This document shows, in pieces, positions 43,993-53,169 of a stretch of 64,000 nucleotides of DNA. Positions within the stretch are counted from its first letter, which is position 1. Each line of letters opens with the position of its first letter. This DNA is from DYJK01 sp040755055 (lineage in GTDB: Bacteria; Bacteroidota; Ignavibacteria; Ignavibacteriales; Melioribacteraceae): contig JBFMBS010000016.1 in NCBI GenBank assembly GCA_040755055.1, positions 31,526 to 95,525 on the forward strand. The letters run 5' to 3'. The translations under genes and the position numbers were made by a program. The notes below the pieces were generated by a model. That model was not told the origin of the DNA, searched no databases, and worked only from the letters and a program-made list of their open reading frames with translations.

Positions 43993-45351
43993 TTGATAAT
44001 CATCTTCATTAATAGCTTGAACTTAAGAACACACATAAGAGAAACAACAAAACTGGCAATCCCGATATCGTTCGGACAGTTGGGCCACATATTGATGGGA
44101 GTTGTTGATAGTGTAATGGTAGGAAAAGTTGGCTATGCGTCGCTTGCCGCAGCTTCCTTGGTAAACGGACTCTTCTTTTTAGTTCTTGTAATCGGTATTG
44201 GTCTATCATTTGCTGCTACACCACTGATAGCAATTGCAAATGGCGAAAGCAACAAACCTGAATGCGGTAAGATTTTAAATCAATCGTTGATTGCTAATCT
44301 TTCGTTCTCTGTAATATTATTTATAGCAATATTCTCGCTTTCATTTGTAATTCCGTATATGAATCAACCTAAAGAAGTTGTTGAACAAGCTGTTCCCTAT
44401 TTACAAGTTTTAACATTATCGATATTCCCTTTTCTCATATTCCAAAGTTATCGACAATTTCTTGAAGGATTATCATTGCCAAATGCACCAATGATAATTG
44501 CTTTAGCAGCAAACTTACTAAATGCATTTCTCAATTGGATTTTTATTTACGGCAATCTGGGATTTGATGCCATGGGTTTATTCGGTGCCGGCATTGCTAC
44601 AACAATTACTCGTTATATAATGGCTGCCGCATTAGTATTATTTACTTTAAATTATCAAAGAGTTGTTGAATATGCACCAAGACTGAATGTTAAACCTTTG
44701 GATTGGAATCTTATAAAAAAATTATTCAGGATCGGTATCCCAAGCGGCTTTCAATATTTCCTGGAAGTAGCATGTTTCTCGTTTGCAACTATTATGGTCG
44801 GCTGGATCGGCAGCAAACAACAAGCGGCACATCAAATTGCACTTAATCTTGCATCGGTAACATATATGATCATGCTTGGTATATCGTCTGCCGGTACAAT
44901 TAGGGTCGGCGGCGCAGTCGGTAAAAATGATAACAAAGAGATCCGGCTCGCCGGGTTTACGGCGCTCGGTATGTCTGCTTTGCTGATGTTATCATTTGCA
45001 ATTATTATGCTCTTATTTAGGGAAACACTACCCACATTCTATAACAAAAATCCTGAGGTAGTATCATATGCAAGTTCGTTATTGATTATTGCCGGGATGT
45101 TTCAAATTTTTGATGGGCTTCAAGCAACCGGCATTGGTGTTCTAAGAGGTTTAACAGATGTTAAAATACCACTTTATGTTTCGCTGTTATCCTATTGGGT
45201 AATTGCAATTCCGATTGCCTATGTGCTGGGGTTCATTTACAAATATGGTGTTTACGGAATTTGGATCGGCTTATTATTAGGTTTGCTAAGCGTCGGCGTA
45301 ACATTATTAATACGTTTCAATAAGAAAAGCCGTCATCCAATTCATATATAA
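43993..45351 (+). CDS. MATE-family efflux transporter
   Basis: A 452-aa protein with twelve predicted TM helices in two similar halves; 'AIPISFGQLGHILMGVVDSV' and 'MVGKVGYASLAAASLVNG' mark the N-terminal half. MATE proteins export drugs or metabolites using a Na+ or H+ gradient. The start is uncertain: TTG 43993 or TTG 44017, as no in-frame ATG precedes TM1 and no clear SD is visible. It runs in the plus direction, divergent from the GT-C gene. Confidence 0.9.
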   Translation: MIIIFINSLNLRTHIRETTKLAIPISFGQLGHILMGVVDSVMVGKVGYASLAAASLVNGLFFLVLVIGIGLSFAATPLIAIANGESNKPECGKILNQSLIANLSFSVILFIAIFSLSFVIPYMNQPKEVVEQAVPYLQVLTLSIFPFLIFQSYRQFLEGLSLPNAPMIIALAANLLNAFLNWIFIYGNLGFDAMGLFGAGIATTITRYIMAAALVLFTLNYQRVVEYAPRLNVKPLDWNLIKKLFRIGIPSGFQYFLEVACFSFATIMVGWIGSKQQAAHQIALNLASVTYMIMLGISSAGTIRVGGAVGKNDNKEIRLAGFTALGMSALLMLSFAIIMLLFRETLPTFYNKNPEVVSYASSLLIIAGMFQIFDGLQATGIGVLRGLTDVKIPLYVSLLSYWVIAIPIAYVLGFIYKYGVYGIWIGLLLGLLSVGVTLLIRFNKKSRHPIHI

Positions 45352-45413
45352 AATATAGTTGGCTCGACCTAAATAATAATTTATTTTTGCGCTCAATAAA
45401 TTGAAAGTAAAGA

Positions 45414-46313
45414 ATGTACAGATTAGCTCCCCTTTTCATAATCGTAGCCGCGGCTTTATGGGGTGTAGATGGAATCGTACTACGTCCTTCATTATACGGT
45501 CTGCCGGTCCCACTTGTTGTATCTATCGAAAGCACAATTGTTACAATTTTATTATTACCAATACTAATTAAAAACTTTGATACAATAAAAAAATTATCGA
45601 ATAAAGATTGGATTGCTTTTTTCTTTGTTGCTTTTCTCGGCGGCGCCGTTGGAACGATGGCAATAACAAAAGCACTTTTCTATGTTAATTTTGTAAATCT
45701 CTCCGTAGTTATTTTGATCCAGAAACTCCAGCCGGTCTTTGCAATTATTCTAGCCGCTCTTTTTTTAAGAGAACAGTTATCAAAAGAATTTTTTCTTTGG
45801 GCGGGACTCGCAATTCTCGGTGCATACTTGATGACCTTCGGTTTCGATCTGCCGAATTTCAGTACCGGTGATAAAACAACAATCGCCGCATTGTTTTCAT
45901 TGGTTGCCGCATTCAGTTTTGGTTCTTCAACGGTCTTTAGTAAACGTGCTCTAAGAAATGTTAATTTTTCGGTTGGGACCTATCTTAGATTTCTTCTTGC
46001 GTCGATTATAATGATAATCTGGGTTTCATTCACAAATGAAATTTCACAGATCGGCGAAGTTTCCAGCACTCAATGGTTAGTATTCTTTTTAATAGCTTTT
46101 ACAACCGGCGGCGCTGCAATTTTTCTTTACTATTACGGATTGAAAAACATTTCAGCATCGATTGCAACAATTTGCGAACTTGCTTTTCCGCTTACTGCTG
46201 TAATTCTTGATTATTTTCTTCACGGAAGTGTTTTAAATATAGTGCAGTGGTTCGGTGTGGTTGTATTGATAACAAGTATTATCAAAGTATCTTACATAAA
46301 AGTTACACAATAA
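45414..46313 (+). CDS. EamA/DMT-family transporter
   Basis: A 299-aa protein with ten TM helices in two EamA halves; 'PLFIIVAAALWGVDGIVLRP' opens the first and 'ALFSLVAAFSFGSSTVFSKR' the second. DMT transporters move small metabolites across the inner membrane; the substrate cannot be predicted. ATG 45414. The gene is convergent with and overlaps the next minus-strand gene by 11 bp. Confidence 0.9.
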   Translation: MYRLAPLFIIVAAALWGVDGIVLRPSLYGLPVPLVVSIESTIVTILLLPILIKNFDTIKKLSNKDWIAFFFVAFLGGAVGTMAITKALFYVNFVNLSVVILIQKLQPVFAIILAALFLREQLSKEFFLWAGLAILGAYLMTFGFDLPNFSTGDKTTIAALFSLVAAFSFGSSTVFSKRALRNVNFSVGTYLRFLLASIIMIIWVSFTNEISQIGEVSSTQWLVFFLIAFTTGGAAIFLYYYGLKNISASIATICELAFPLTAVILDYFLHGSVLNIVQWFGVVVLITSIIKVSYIKVTQ

Positions 46314-46830
46314 TTGTTTCCGGCTTCTCCTTCTTAAAAATCAGTTCAATAATTATCACACCACACATAATATAGAAAGTAACGAACATCAATGTTGATG
46401 AAATGATGGTAAGGTAAATAAAATTTTTGTCGATGTAGCGTATAAGCCAGATAGAACCGAATGTTACCACAACGGATATCAAAGGTTCTACCATCAAAAA
46501 ACTTTTCCAAAATCCTCTTATCATTGAATTGAAATAAAAAATTATTCCAATAGCAAAATACGCCAACGAAAGCCCGAAGATATGGTTGTGTGTTGTAATC
46601 AACATTTCGCTAACCGGTTTTGCATATTGTTCCGGTATTTCAAAATCATCAGCCGGATTTTCCCCGGGAACATCAGAACCGTTGAATCTTTCAATTGTTC
46701 CTTTGGGAGTATATGATGTAGTTGTGCCTAAATAAACCAGCCCAACGCCGGTACCTATCAAAATTACTACAACAAATACAAGCAAAAATGATTTTAATTC
46801 TTTTGGCAGAAGATAAAGGCAGATATTCAT
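46303..46830 (-). CDS. Small integral membrane protein of unknown function
   Basis: A 175-aa protein with about five hydrophobic segments and a soluble loop after TM1 (about 40-72, 'FNGSDVPGENPADDFEIPE'). 'TTHNHIFGLSLAYFAIG' places two His at the edge of a TM helix, which could ligate haem or a metal, but this is inference. ATG 46830 has AAGGTG upstream. It follows the FMN-binding protein and porin genes in the same direction, so a redox or transport link is possible. I do not recognise the family. Confidence 0.7.
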   Translation of the reverse strand: MNICLYLLPKELKSFLLVFVVVILIGTGVGLVYLGTTTSYTPKGTIERFNGSDVPGENPADDFEIPEQYAKPVSEMLITTHNHIFGLSLAYFAIGIIFYFNSMIRGFWKSFLMVEPLISVVVTFGSIWLIRYIDKNFIYLTIISSTLMFVTFYIMCGVIIIELIFKKEKPETIIV

Positions 46831-46967
46831 AACTCACCTTACGCAAGGTTTTCCCAAAGGGATTCCTTCGGAAAATCGATGTTGAAAAACTTTGGTTTGT
46901 AAAACTATTTTTCTATAAAAAAAGAAAAATTTGCTTGTCATACCCGAACCTTTTGTCACATGTGTGT

Positions 46968-47504
46968 TCATAAAATATTTTTCAGCTCTTTATAAAGAAG
47001 TACCAATTTTTTTATGCCTCGTGTTACCGAGTTAACGGAGATTGTTGCACCGCTGATCGAATTGATTTCGGTGCCAATTTGGAAGGACGAATTCTCGTCC
47101 TTCCCTTTAAATTGTTTCAGCCAATTTTCTTCGGCAACTTGCCCGCCGTAAGACTCTCTGTATTTGATAATTTCACTCGTTATTACTTTCCCATCGTTAC
47201 CGAGAATAACAAGAAAAGTTATCGGAAGCGATTTGCCGTTTACATTATCCAGAATTGCAGTATTAATTTTTTTCTCGCCGTCAAAAATTTTCCACACATA
47301 AACAAAATCATTGTGGAATCTTTGCCCGGCAGATTTTTCTACTTTGTTTTTTACATCAGCCGGGATAACAAATTTTTCAAAACGCATTTCGTACCGGTCT
47401 GCATAGAACGTCCGCAAAAATTCTTCGGCTTCGTCTTTCAATGTTTTGCTGCTACTTGAAAGTACCAGTTCAAACAATAAAAAGGCTATAGTAAAAAATT
47501 TCAT
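46968..47504 (-). CDS. Exported FMN-binding-domain protein
   Basis: A 178-aa protein with a Sec signal ('FFTIAFLLFELVLSSSS') and an FMN_bind domain ending in 'INSISGATISVNSVTRGI', which fits the (S/T)GA(T/S)xS flavinylation motif; ApbE attaches FMN to the Thr of such sites. The 'YRESYGGQV' loop is also typical. It would act as a periplasmic electron carrier. It lies 14 bases after the porin gene. No apbE is visible in the window. Confidence 0.82.
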   Translation of the reverse strand: MKFFTIAFLLFELVLSSSSKTLKDEAEEFLRTFYADRYEMRFEKFVIPADVKNKVEKSAGQRFHNDFVYVWKIFDGEKKINTAILDNVNGKSLPITFLVILGNDGKVITSEIIKYRESYGGQVAEENWLKQFKGKDENSSFQIGTEINSISGATISVNSVTRGIKKLVLLYKELKNIL

Positions 47505-47518
47505 CGTTTCCTCAATTA

Positions 47519-48583
47519 TTAAAACATGTAGCCAACACCTAGATTAAACGATTTTGTTTTGAGATCGCCAAGTTCACGTTTGCGAACTCCGTAATCTGCT
47601 TTGAATACAACTTGATCAAGCGGTTTTACGGAAAGACCAACCATCCAGTACATGTAGTGATTTTGTTTTTCGGAATTACCGCCGCTCAATGTTTCGGATG
47701 CTGTGTTGTAATCTGTATATCTTACAAATGGAATGACTTTCGTTTCAATGTTCAGCAAACTGCCGACGTTGTAGCCGAGGTCGAAATAATATCCGCGTGA
47801 TGTCTGCAAATTTCCTTTTTCGTAATCGATGTTGCCTAACTCAAAATTAGCGTAGATATTGTCTCTTTCGTAACGTCCGTGTAAATCGATAATATTTATT
47901 TTGTTTGATGAAGTATCGCCAGATGCCTTGTTGTATGTAAACGATCCGCCGATTTTTAATCCGGGTAAACCGACATAATCAAGTCTAACACTGTAAAGTA
48001 AATTTTTGGCATCGGATTTAAATCCTTTTCTTCTGCCGTTTCTTATTCCGTTACTCTCGCTGAATTTTTCGTTGTTCAATCCTTCCATAATCGTAATCTT
48101 ATAATCAAACGACATGTATCTTCCGTAAAAAGCAATTCCGTTTCCAAACCATGTTGTAGGAATAATTTTGCTGTTGTATTCGGGTCTCTCAACACCCAAA
48201 AATGTCGGCGGTTCGTGATATTCATTTATCAATCCGATTGAAGGTAGTACAACCCCGGCTTGAAATCCAAACCAATCAGCGTAATGATAATTAACGTATG
48301 CTTGTTCCAATTCCAATTCACCGTCGCCTCCTTCAACAAAATTATGTTCAAGTTCCAGTTCCGATTTGAAAGACCATTTTTCGCTCCATGAATATCCAAG
48401 GAATGTTACAAATCTGTGGAAGTCCAACATCTGCGAAACCGGTCTGTTGTCGGTTTTCTCGCTGTTGTAGTGAAGTTCACCATAAGCCGAAATTGTTACT
48501 TTTGGTTCGAAGAACTCATCATTTTGCGCCGAAAGATTGATGGCAGCAAAGAGCAAAAAGAGTGTAACTAATTTATATTTCAT
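47519..48583 (-). CDS. Outer-membrane porin-like beta-barrel protein
   Basis: A 354-aa protein with signal peptide 'LVTLFLLFAAINLSAQ', an N-terminal segment with 'VTISAYGELHYNSEKTDNRP', then barrel-type strands with 'WSFKSELELEHNFVEGGDGE' and a C-terminal 'KSFNLGVGYMF' ending in Phe, the usual barrel-insertion signal. It resembles phosphate-selective/OprP-like porins of Bacteroidota. It is transcribed just ahead of the FMN-binding protein gene. Substrate unknown. Confidence 0.82.
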   Translation of the reverse strand: MKYKLVTLFLLFAAINLSAQNDEFFEPKVTISAYGELHYNSEKTDNRPVSQMLDFHRFVTFLGYSWSEKWSFKSELELEHNFVEGGDGELELEQAYVNYHYADWFGFQAGVVLPSIGLINEYHEPPTFLGVERPEYNSKIIPTTWFGNGIAFYGRYMSFDYKITIMEGLNNEKFSESNGIRNGRRKGFKSDAKNLLYSVRLDYVGLPGLKIGGSFTYNKASGDTSSNKINIIDLHGRYERDNIYANFELGNIDYEKGNLQTSRGYYFDLGYNVGSLLNIETKVIPFVRYTDYNTASETLSGGNSEKQNHYMYWMVGLSVKPLDQVVFKADYGVRKRELGDLKTKSFNLGVGYMF

Positions 48584-48691
48584 TACTTAGCTCCAAATAT
48601 ATTGTGAATAAATGTAATTTTTATTTAGACTAAATATAAATTAGAGCAAGTAATTTTACAAATTCTGTAAGAAAAAATTTCTAAAAAAATT

Positions 48692-49546
48692 TTATTGAAC
48701 CGGATTTGTCACTTCAGCGAGAATAATCCATGCTGAATTTTTCTTCTGCCACACTCGCATGTAATTATATTTTACGGGGTGTTCCGATTGTTTTTTTTGA
48801 ACGAGCAATGTGCCGTAAGTAAAGCCAATATCTTTCGATGAAGAAATTTTGCCGCCATCCGGGATGAATTCATACTTCCCTTCCAGTTGTGATAAATATT
48901 CTTCGATTGATTTTTCACCAACAATTGGAAGAAGTTGATCGCGCAATAATCTTGTAACCGGGTTTATAAATTTTTTGTAAGCGGCAAGCAAACCATTATT
49001 ACTCATTTCGTTAGTGAATTGATTATCGAGTGCCATTAATTCATCAGCCGGCAACGGCTCAACAATTTTTTGTTCGCTGCGTACGGCTTTAAATTTGAGC
49101 GGCTGTTCAATTTCATTTGGTTTATCGTTTGAGTTTCCAAAATCGATTGCAAACTTCCAAGTGCCGTCTTTTTGCAATTGCCAAACAGTACAAAAATTTC
49201 CCCATGCAATTTCTGCGCTGTCTTTATCCTTTTTGTAATTCCACGGACCGGTTGTAAATCCAAAACAACCATCTGCAGAAATTTCAGCAACTGAAGGATA
49301 CCAGCTCAGCAATCCGGTTGTTGGTTTTCTTTCAAGCAAAAATTTTTTGCCGTTGGTCGCTGTTGGTCTGAACAATATTCCATCCTCTGCAATAAATTCA
49401 ATAAAGGCATCGCGCGTACCAATTTCTGAGGCGCGCGCAGCAAATGCAAACTCTGCGGCTATCAAAGAATTGATGTTGGAATTTGTACTCTGCGAATAAA
49501 TAATCGATACGGAAATAACGATCAAAAAAATAATTGCACTTTTCAT
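48692..49546 (-). CDS. Exported NTF2-like/DUF4440-type protein
   Basis: A 284-aa protein with a Sec signal ('AIIFLIVISVSIIYSQS') and two similar NTF2-like halves. The first runs from about residue 25 to 145 ('IAAEFAFAARASEIGTRDAF', 'WQLQKDGTWKFAIDFGN'). The second runs from about 165 to 283 ('LMALDNQFTNEMSNNGLLAA', 'RVWQKKNSAWIILAEVTNP'). This fold binds small ligands or has no known catalysis in this setting. No partner is obvious. Confidence 0.75.
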   Translation of the reverse strand: MKSAIIFLIVISVSIIYSQSTNSNINSLIAAEFAFAARASEIGTRDAFIEFIAEDGILFRPTATNGKKFLLERKPTTGLLSWYPSVAEISADGCFGFTTGPWNYKKDKDSAEIAWGNFCTVWQLQKDGTWKFAIDFGNSNDKPNEIEQPLKFKAVRSEQKIVEPLPADELMALDNQFTNEMSNNGLLAAYKKFINPVTRLLRDQLLPIVGEKSIEEYLSQLEGKYEFIPDGGKISSSKDIGFTYGTLLVQKKQSEHPVKYNYMRVWQKKNSAWIILAEVTNPVQ

Positions 49547-49616
49547 TACAACTCCATTTTACGACGGGTAAATAAGAATCTTCCACTTCAACGTCAATGG
49601 AGTTTTAGAGTGCGAA

Positions 49617-50129
49617 TTACTTTTGGGGTTCTTCCTTCTTCTCAAAATTTAGCGATGCGGAATTAATACAGTACCGGAGTCCGGTTGGATTTGGTCCGTC
49701 ATCAAACAGATGCCCGAGATGCCCGCCGCATTTACTGCACAGCACTTCCGTTCTATACATTCCGTGGCTGAAGTCTTCTTGTTCAACAACTTTACTTTGA
49801 GATTCCGGTGCATAAAAACTGGGCCAGCCGCAGCCGGAATCGAATTTGGTATCGGACTCAAAAAGTATTTCGCCGCAAGCTGCGCATTTATAAATACCTT
49901 CTTCGTGGCTATCCCAGTACTTGCCGGTGAAAGGTCTTTCAGTACCCTTTTCTCTCAAGATATTATATTGTTCTGGAGTTAATATCTCTTTCCATTCCTT
50001 ATTAGTTTTATTTACTTTTAATTCCACCGAGTCTCCTTTCTTTGAATCGCTGTTTGCAGAATTTTGTGCCGAGCAATTGGTCAGCAACAAAACATTTATC
50101 ATAACTAATAATATTTTAGCAGCTTTCAT
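49617..50129 (-). CDS. msrB: Peptide-methionine (R)-S-oxide reductase MsrB (lipoprotein)
   Basis: A 170-aa MsrB with a lipoprotein signal ('VMINVLLLTNC', Cys19). Catalytic motif 'RYCINSASLNF' carries the active-site Cys near the C-terminus, and 'CAACG' and 'CSKCG' form the zinc site. It repairs methionine-R-sulfoxide in proteins, here probably in the periplasm. The conserved 'SGCGWPSFYAP' and 'GHLGHLFDDGPNPTGLRYC' regions are intact. It would protect envelope proteins of the neighbouring genes. Confidence 0.94.
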   Translation of the reverse strand: MKAAKILLVMINVLLLTNCSAQNSANSDSKKGDSVELKVNKTNKEWKEILTPEQYNILREKGTERPFTGKYWDSHEEGIYKCAACGEILFESDTKFDSGCGWPSFYAPESQSKVVEQEDFSHGMYRTEVLCSKCGGHLGHLFDDGPNPTGLRYCINSASLNFEKKEEPQK

Positions 50130-50191
50130 ATCACCCTACAAATATTGGTTTGATAAATGTACTGACGTGTTATAGAGACTAACCTTACATT

Positions 50192-51076
50192 TTATTTCAA
50201 GCGATTCATATAAACTTCCGTTTCATCAACAGAATTAAAATAGCCGATACGAACACGGTACCATGTACCGCCTTTATTTGCAATGTAAGCTTCGGAAATG
50301 AAGGCATTATGACCGGCTCTTTTTAAACGCGCGACCTCTTCTTCTGCTTTGGTTTTATTCTTCCACGATGATACCTGGAAATAATACTTTGAACCATCAG
50401 AGAAAATTGTTCCGTAAATATTTTTCTCTTCCCCCAGTTTAGGAATTGGCTGTTCTATATTTTTTTTAGTTTCAGCCGGTTCGGTTTTGATCACCGGTTG
50501 AGTTTCCTCTTTTAGTTTTTTATCAATAAACTTTTCAGTTAGCGATTCACGTTCTTCAATTGCTTTGGATGAATCTCTGCTAATATTTTGAGTAATAGAC
50601 GGCGTAAGAGTTTTTTCTGTTTTCTCCGAAACATCGGTACCTATTGAATCAGTCACTCCAAGAATTGTCTCACATGCATTGAAAAGTGCTGCCATTATTT
50701 TATTGGAATCAATCGGGATAGCAAAAGTCGAAGTGTTTGTTGAGAAACCGGGCAAAGACGACTCACCTACAATTCTCCAATTTTCATCGTAGAAAAGATT
50801 ACCGATTACCGTATATTTTTTAGCTGACAGATCGAAAAGTAATTGCGATTTTATACTCGATACATTTTTATTGATAGAATTAACCAATACCGGGTTTTTA
50901 AATCTGGACAAACTCAACGCCGTGATTTGTAGTTCAACCCTTTTTACGCTCGTTGTATCAAGAAAAACAATCTGGTCTTCCAATTCAAGGATAGTCTTCC
51001 ACTTTTGGCTTGGAGCTTGGGCAAATAAACTAGCTGCGATAACCAATACGAACACTAACGATAAAATTGTTTTCAT
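50192..51076 (-). CDS. Secreted SPOR-domain protein
   Basis: A 294-aa protein with a signal peptide ('ILSLVFVLVIAASLFAQ'), an N-terminal surface-antigen-like beta domain (about 25-140), a Glu/Lys-rich linker (about 155-215) and a C-terminal SPOR domain ('YYFQVSSWKNKTKAEEEVAR', 'NKGGTWYRVRIGYFNSVDE'). SPOR domains bind denuded peptidoglycan at the division septum. It is divergent from nuoA across a 192-bp gap. Function beyond wall binding is unknown. Confidence 0.85.
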   Translation of the reverse strand: MKTILSLVFVLVIAASLFAQAPSQKWKTILELEDQIVFLDTTSVKRVELQITALSLSRFKNPVLVNSINKNVSSIKSQLLFDLSAKKYTVIGNLFYDENWRIVGESSLPGFSTNTSTFAIPIDSNKIMAALFNACETILGVTDSIGTDVSEKTEKTLTPSITQNISRDSSKAIEERESLTEKFIDKKLKEETQPVIKTEPAETKKNIEQPIPKLGEEKNIYGTIFSDGSKYYFQVSSWKNKTKAEEEVARLKRAGHNAFISEAYIANKGGTWYRVRIGYFNSVDETEVYMNRLK

Positions 51077-51216
51077 TCTATTTCAAAGTTTTTGATAGTT
51101 GAATTTAATGAATTATGCCATAAGGGTAAAACCAACTTTAGGATAAAAAATTTTCTGATTTATTGGATTCTGCTTTAAAATTTTAATCTGCCTTCTAGTT
51201 AAGTAATATGATAATC

Positions 51217-51245
51217 TTGACAATCGTACATGTAAGTATTATTTT
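51217..51245 (+). promoter_or_regulatory. Strong candidate sigma-70 promoter of the nuo operon
   Basis: TTGACA at 51217-51222 and TATTTT at 51240-51245 are separated by 17 bases, with the expected start about 17 bases before the nuoA ATG. It is the best consensus match seen in the window. Confidence 0.65.
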
Positions 51246-51268
51246 CACGACAACTTTTTTGAAAGGTC

Positions 51269-51697
51269 ATGCTTACTGAATTCGGAAAGATCCTCATCTT
51301 TATCATACTAGCAATAGTTTTTATTATTGTAACACTTTTCATAAGTAAATTGATAAGACCAAATAGACCAACTTATGAGAAGAAAAAAGTATACGAATGC
51401 GGCGAAAATCCTGAAGGTTCACCGTGGGTTAAATTCAATATCAGGTTCTATGTTGTAGCACTAATTTTTCTAATTTTTGATGTAGAAGTAGTACTCTTAT
51501 TCCCCTGGGCTTTGGCATATAAAGATTATGGCTTCTATGGATTTATAGTTGGATTGATATTTTTAGTTATACTGGGATTAGGAATGGCATATGAGTGGCG
51601 CAAAGGTGATTTAGAATGGGCTAGACCGCAAATCAAACCTCTAAAGTTGGATGACATACTTAATTCAAAATCGGAAAAACATATCAACACAAACTAA
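51269..51697 (+). CDS. nuoA: NADH-quinone oxidoreductase subunit A
   Basis: A 142-aa membrane subunit with three TM helices and the conserved 'YECGENPEGSPWVKFNIRFY' loop between TM1 and TM2. NuoA lies at the junction of the quinone site and the proton-pumping arm of complex I. First gene of the operon, with AAAGG upstream of the ATG. The C-terminal tail is longer than usual. Confidence 0.96.
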   Translation: MLTEFGKILIFIILAIVFIIVTLFISKLIRPNRPTYEKKKVYECGENPEGSPWVKFNIRFYVVALIFLIFDVEVVLLFPWALAYKDYGFYGFIVGLIFLVILGLGMAYEWRKGDLEWARPQIKPLKLDDILNSKSEKHINTN

Positions 51698-51706
51698 CGT
51701 GATATA

Positions 51707-52198
51707 ATGGGTCTACTCGATAAAGAATTTTCAGATGGTAACATTGTAATTGTAAAAGTTGATGATCTGTTTAATTGGGCACGACTTTCATCAATTTGGC
51801 AATTAGGATTCGGGCTTGCATGCTGTGCTATCGAAATGATGGCTACTTCTGCTTCACATTACGATTTTGACAGATTTGGCGTAATACCTAGAAATACCCC
51901 ACGCCAAGCTGATGCAATCATCATTTCCGGCACTGTTACGTTGAAAATGGCGACCCGTATTAAAAGATTGTATGAGCAGATCCCTGACCCAAAATATATA
52001 ATCTCGATGGGTAGCTGCTCAAATTGCGGAGGTCCCTACTGGGAACATGGTTATCACGTGCTAAAAGGTGTAGATCGTGTAATCCCCGTAGATGTATATG
52101 TACCCGGCTGTCCACCAAGACCGGAAGCACTGCTTGAAGGTCTTCTAAAATTACAAGAAAAAATTCGTAACGAATCCCTTAGAAAAAAATCGGCATGA
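51707..52198 (+). CDS. nuoB: NADH-quinone oxidoreductase subunit B
   Basis: A 163-aa iron-sulfur subunit carrying cluster N2, the last in the chain, with cysteines in 'LACCAIEMM', 'MGSCSNCGG' and 'VPGCPPRPEALLEG'. It hands electrons to quinone beside NuoD. It overlaps nuoC by four bases (ATGA). Confidence 0.97.
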   Translation: MGLLDKEFSDGNIVIVKVDDLFNWARLSSIWQLGFGLACCAIEMMATSASHYDFDRFGVIPRNTPRQADAIIISGTVTLKMATRIKRLYEQIPDPKYIISMGSCSNCGGPYWEHGYHVLKGVDRVIPVDVYVPGCPPRPEALLEGLLKLQEKIRNESLRKKSA

Positions 52199-52725
52199 AA
52201 AACGCAGAAGAAATCTTTGATATTCTAAAAAAAGAATTTGGTGATTCGATACTAAGTTTAGATAAAGATACTCCAACCGAACCAATCATTTCTGTTGATC
52301 CATTACTTGTTCATAAAATTTCTAAGTTTTTAAGAGAAAACGAAGAACTGAATTTTGATAGTTTGATGTGCTTATCAGGTGTAGATGATGCAAATGGTAC
52401 AAAGGTTAAAGATGATGACGGTTTAGAATCAATTCAAGGCGGAACATTGAGTGTTTATTACCACCTTCATTCTATTGAGCTCAAACATAAAATAACAATT
52501 AAAGTAGCTACGCCAAGAGAAGATGCGAAAGTTGAATCCGTTGAAAATGTTTGGAAGTGCGCCGATTGGCATGAACGTGAAGCATATGATATGTACGGAA
52601 TAATTTTCTTAAATCACCCAGATCTTAGAAGAATTTTAATGCCTTATGATTGGGAAGCCGGTTACCCGTTACGTAAAGATTACAAGAATCCGGAATTTTA
52701 CCAAGGGATGAAGGTTCCATATTAG
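52195..52725 (+). CDS. nuoC: NADH-quinone oxidoreductase subunit C
   Basis: A 176-aa peripheral subunit with the 30-kDa family motif 'EREAYDMYGIIFLNHPDLRR' and 'LMPYDWEAGYPLRKDY'. It is a separate protein here, not fused to NuoD. A 444-bp gap to nuoD carries the inserted four-helix-bundle gene. Confidence 0.95.
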   Translation: MKNAEEIFDILKKEFGDSILSLDKDTPTEPIISVDPLLVHKISKFLRENEELNFDSLMCLSGVDDANGTKVKDDDGLESIQGGTLSVYYHLHSIELKHKITIKVATPREDAKVESVENVWKCADWHEREAYDMYGIIFLNHPDLRRILMPYDWEAGYPLRKDYKNPEFYQGMKVPY

Positions 52726-52735
52726 TACATAGAAC

Positions 52736-53150
52736 TGAGTACTTAGTATTGAGACTTATTCGAGAACTCAATGCATAATTACAAAGAGTTAAAAGTTTGG
52801 CAGAAAGCAAGAGAGTTAGTAAAGTTCATTTACAATTTGTCTTCGAAGTTTCCAAAGGAAGAGACTTACGGCTTAACACTACAGATGAGAAAAGCTGTTG
52901 TTTCAATTTCATCAAATATTTCTGAAGGTTCCGGACATTCTTCCAAAAGAGAATTTATTAGATTCTTGGAAATTTCATATTCATCTTCATGCGAATTAGA
53001 TACCCAATTAATTTTATCGCATGATCTTGATTTCATAATCGAAAAAGAATTAAACGAAGGTAGCGATAGAATCATTGAAGTGCAAAAGATGCTCAACGGT
53101 TTAATGAAGAGTCTCCATCAATAAATTTATATCTAAATACTAAGTACTCA
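52736..53150. mobile_element. Cassette with 15-bp terminal inverted repeats carrying a four-helix-bundle gene
   Basis: TGAGTACTTAGTATT at 52736-52750 and its exact reverse complement at 53136-53150 bound a 415-bp unit whose only gene is the four-helix-bundle protein. The immediate outer flanks also show imperfect extensions of the repeat. The unit fills nearly the whole nuoC-nuoD gap. Confidence 0.75.
52771..53124 (+). CDS. Four-helix-bundle protein (23S rRNA IVS-protein/Avd-like family)
   Basis: A 117-aa protein matching the S23/IVP four-helix-bundle family: 'ELKVWQKARELVKFIYNLSS', 'TLQMRKAVVSISSNISEG', 'REFIRFLEISYSSSCELDTQ' and a final amphipathic helix. Members occur as ORFs in 23S rRNA intervening sequences, as Avd in diversity-generating retroelements, and as dispersed solitary genes. 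Here it is sandwiched in a respiratory operon, co-directional and apparently intact, inside 15-bp inverted repeats. There is no functional tie to complex I that I can see. Confidence 0.92.
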   Translation: MHNYKELKVWQKARELVKFIYNLSSKFPKEETYGLTLQMRKAVVSISSNISEGSGHSSKREFIRFLEISYSSSCELDTQLILSHDLDFIIEKELNEGSDRIIEVQKMLNGLMKSLHQ

Positions 53151-53169
53151 ATACTGAATACTAAAAGAA

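Noticed and set aside
46843..46875. TCCC-AAA-GGGA and TTCC-TTC-GGAA short palindromes upstream of the 175-aa membrane protein
   Set aside because: Arms of four bases are too short to separate from chance in this composition.
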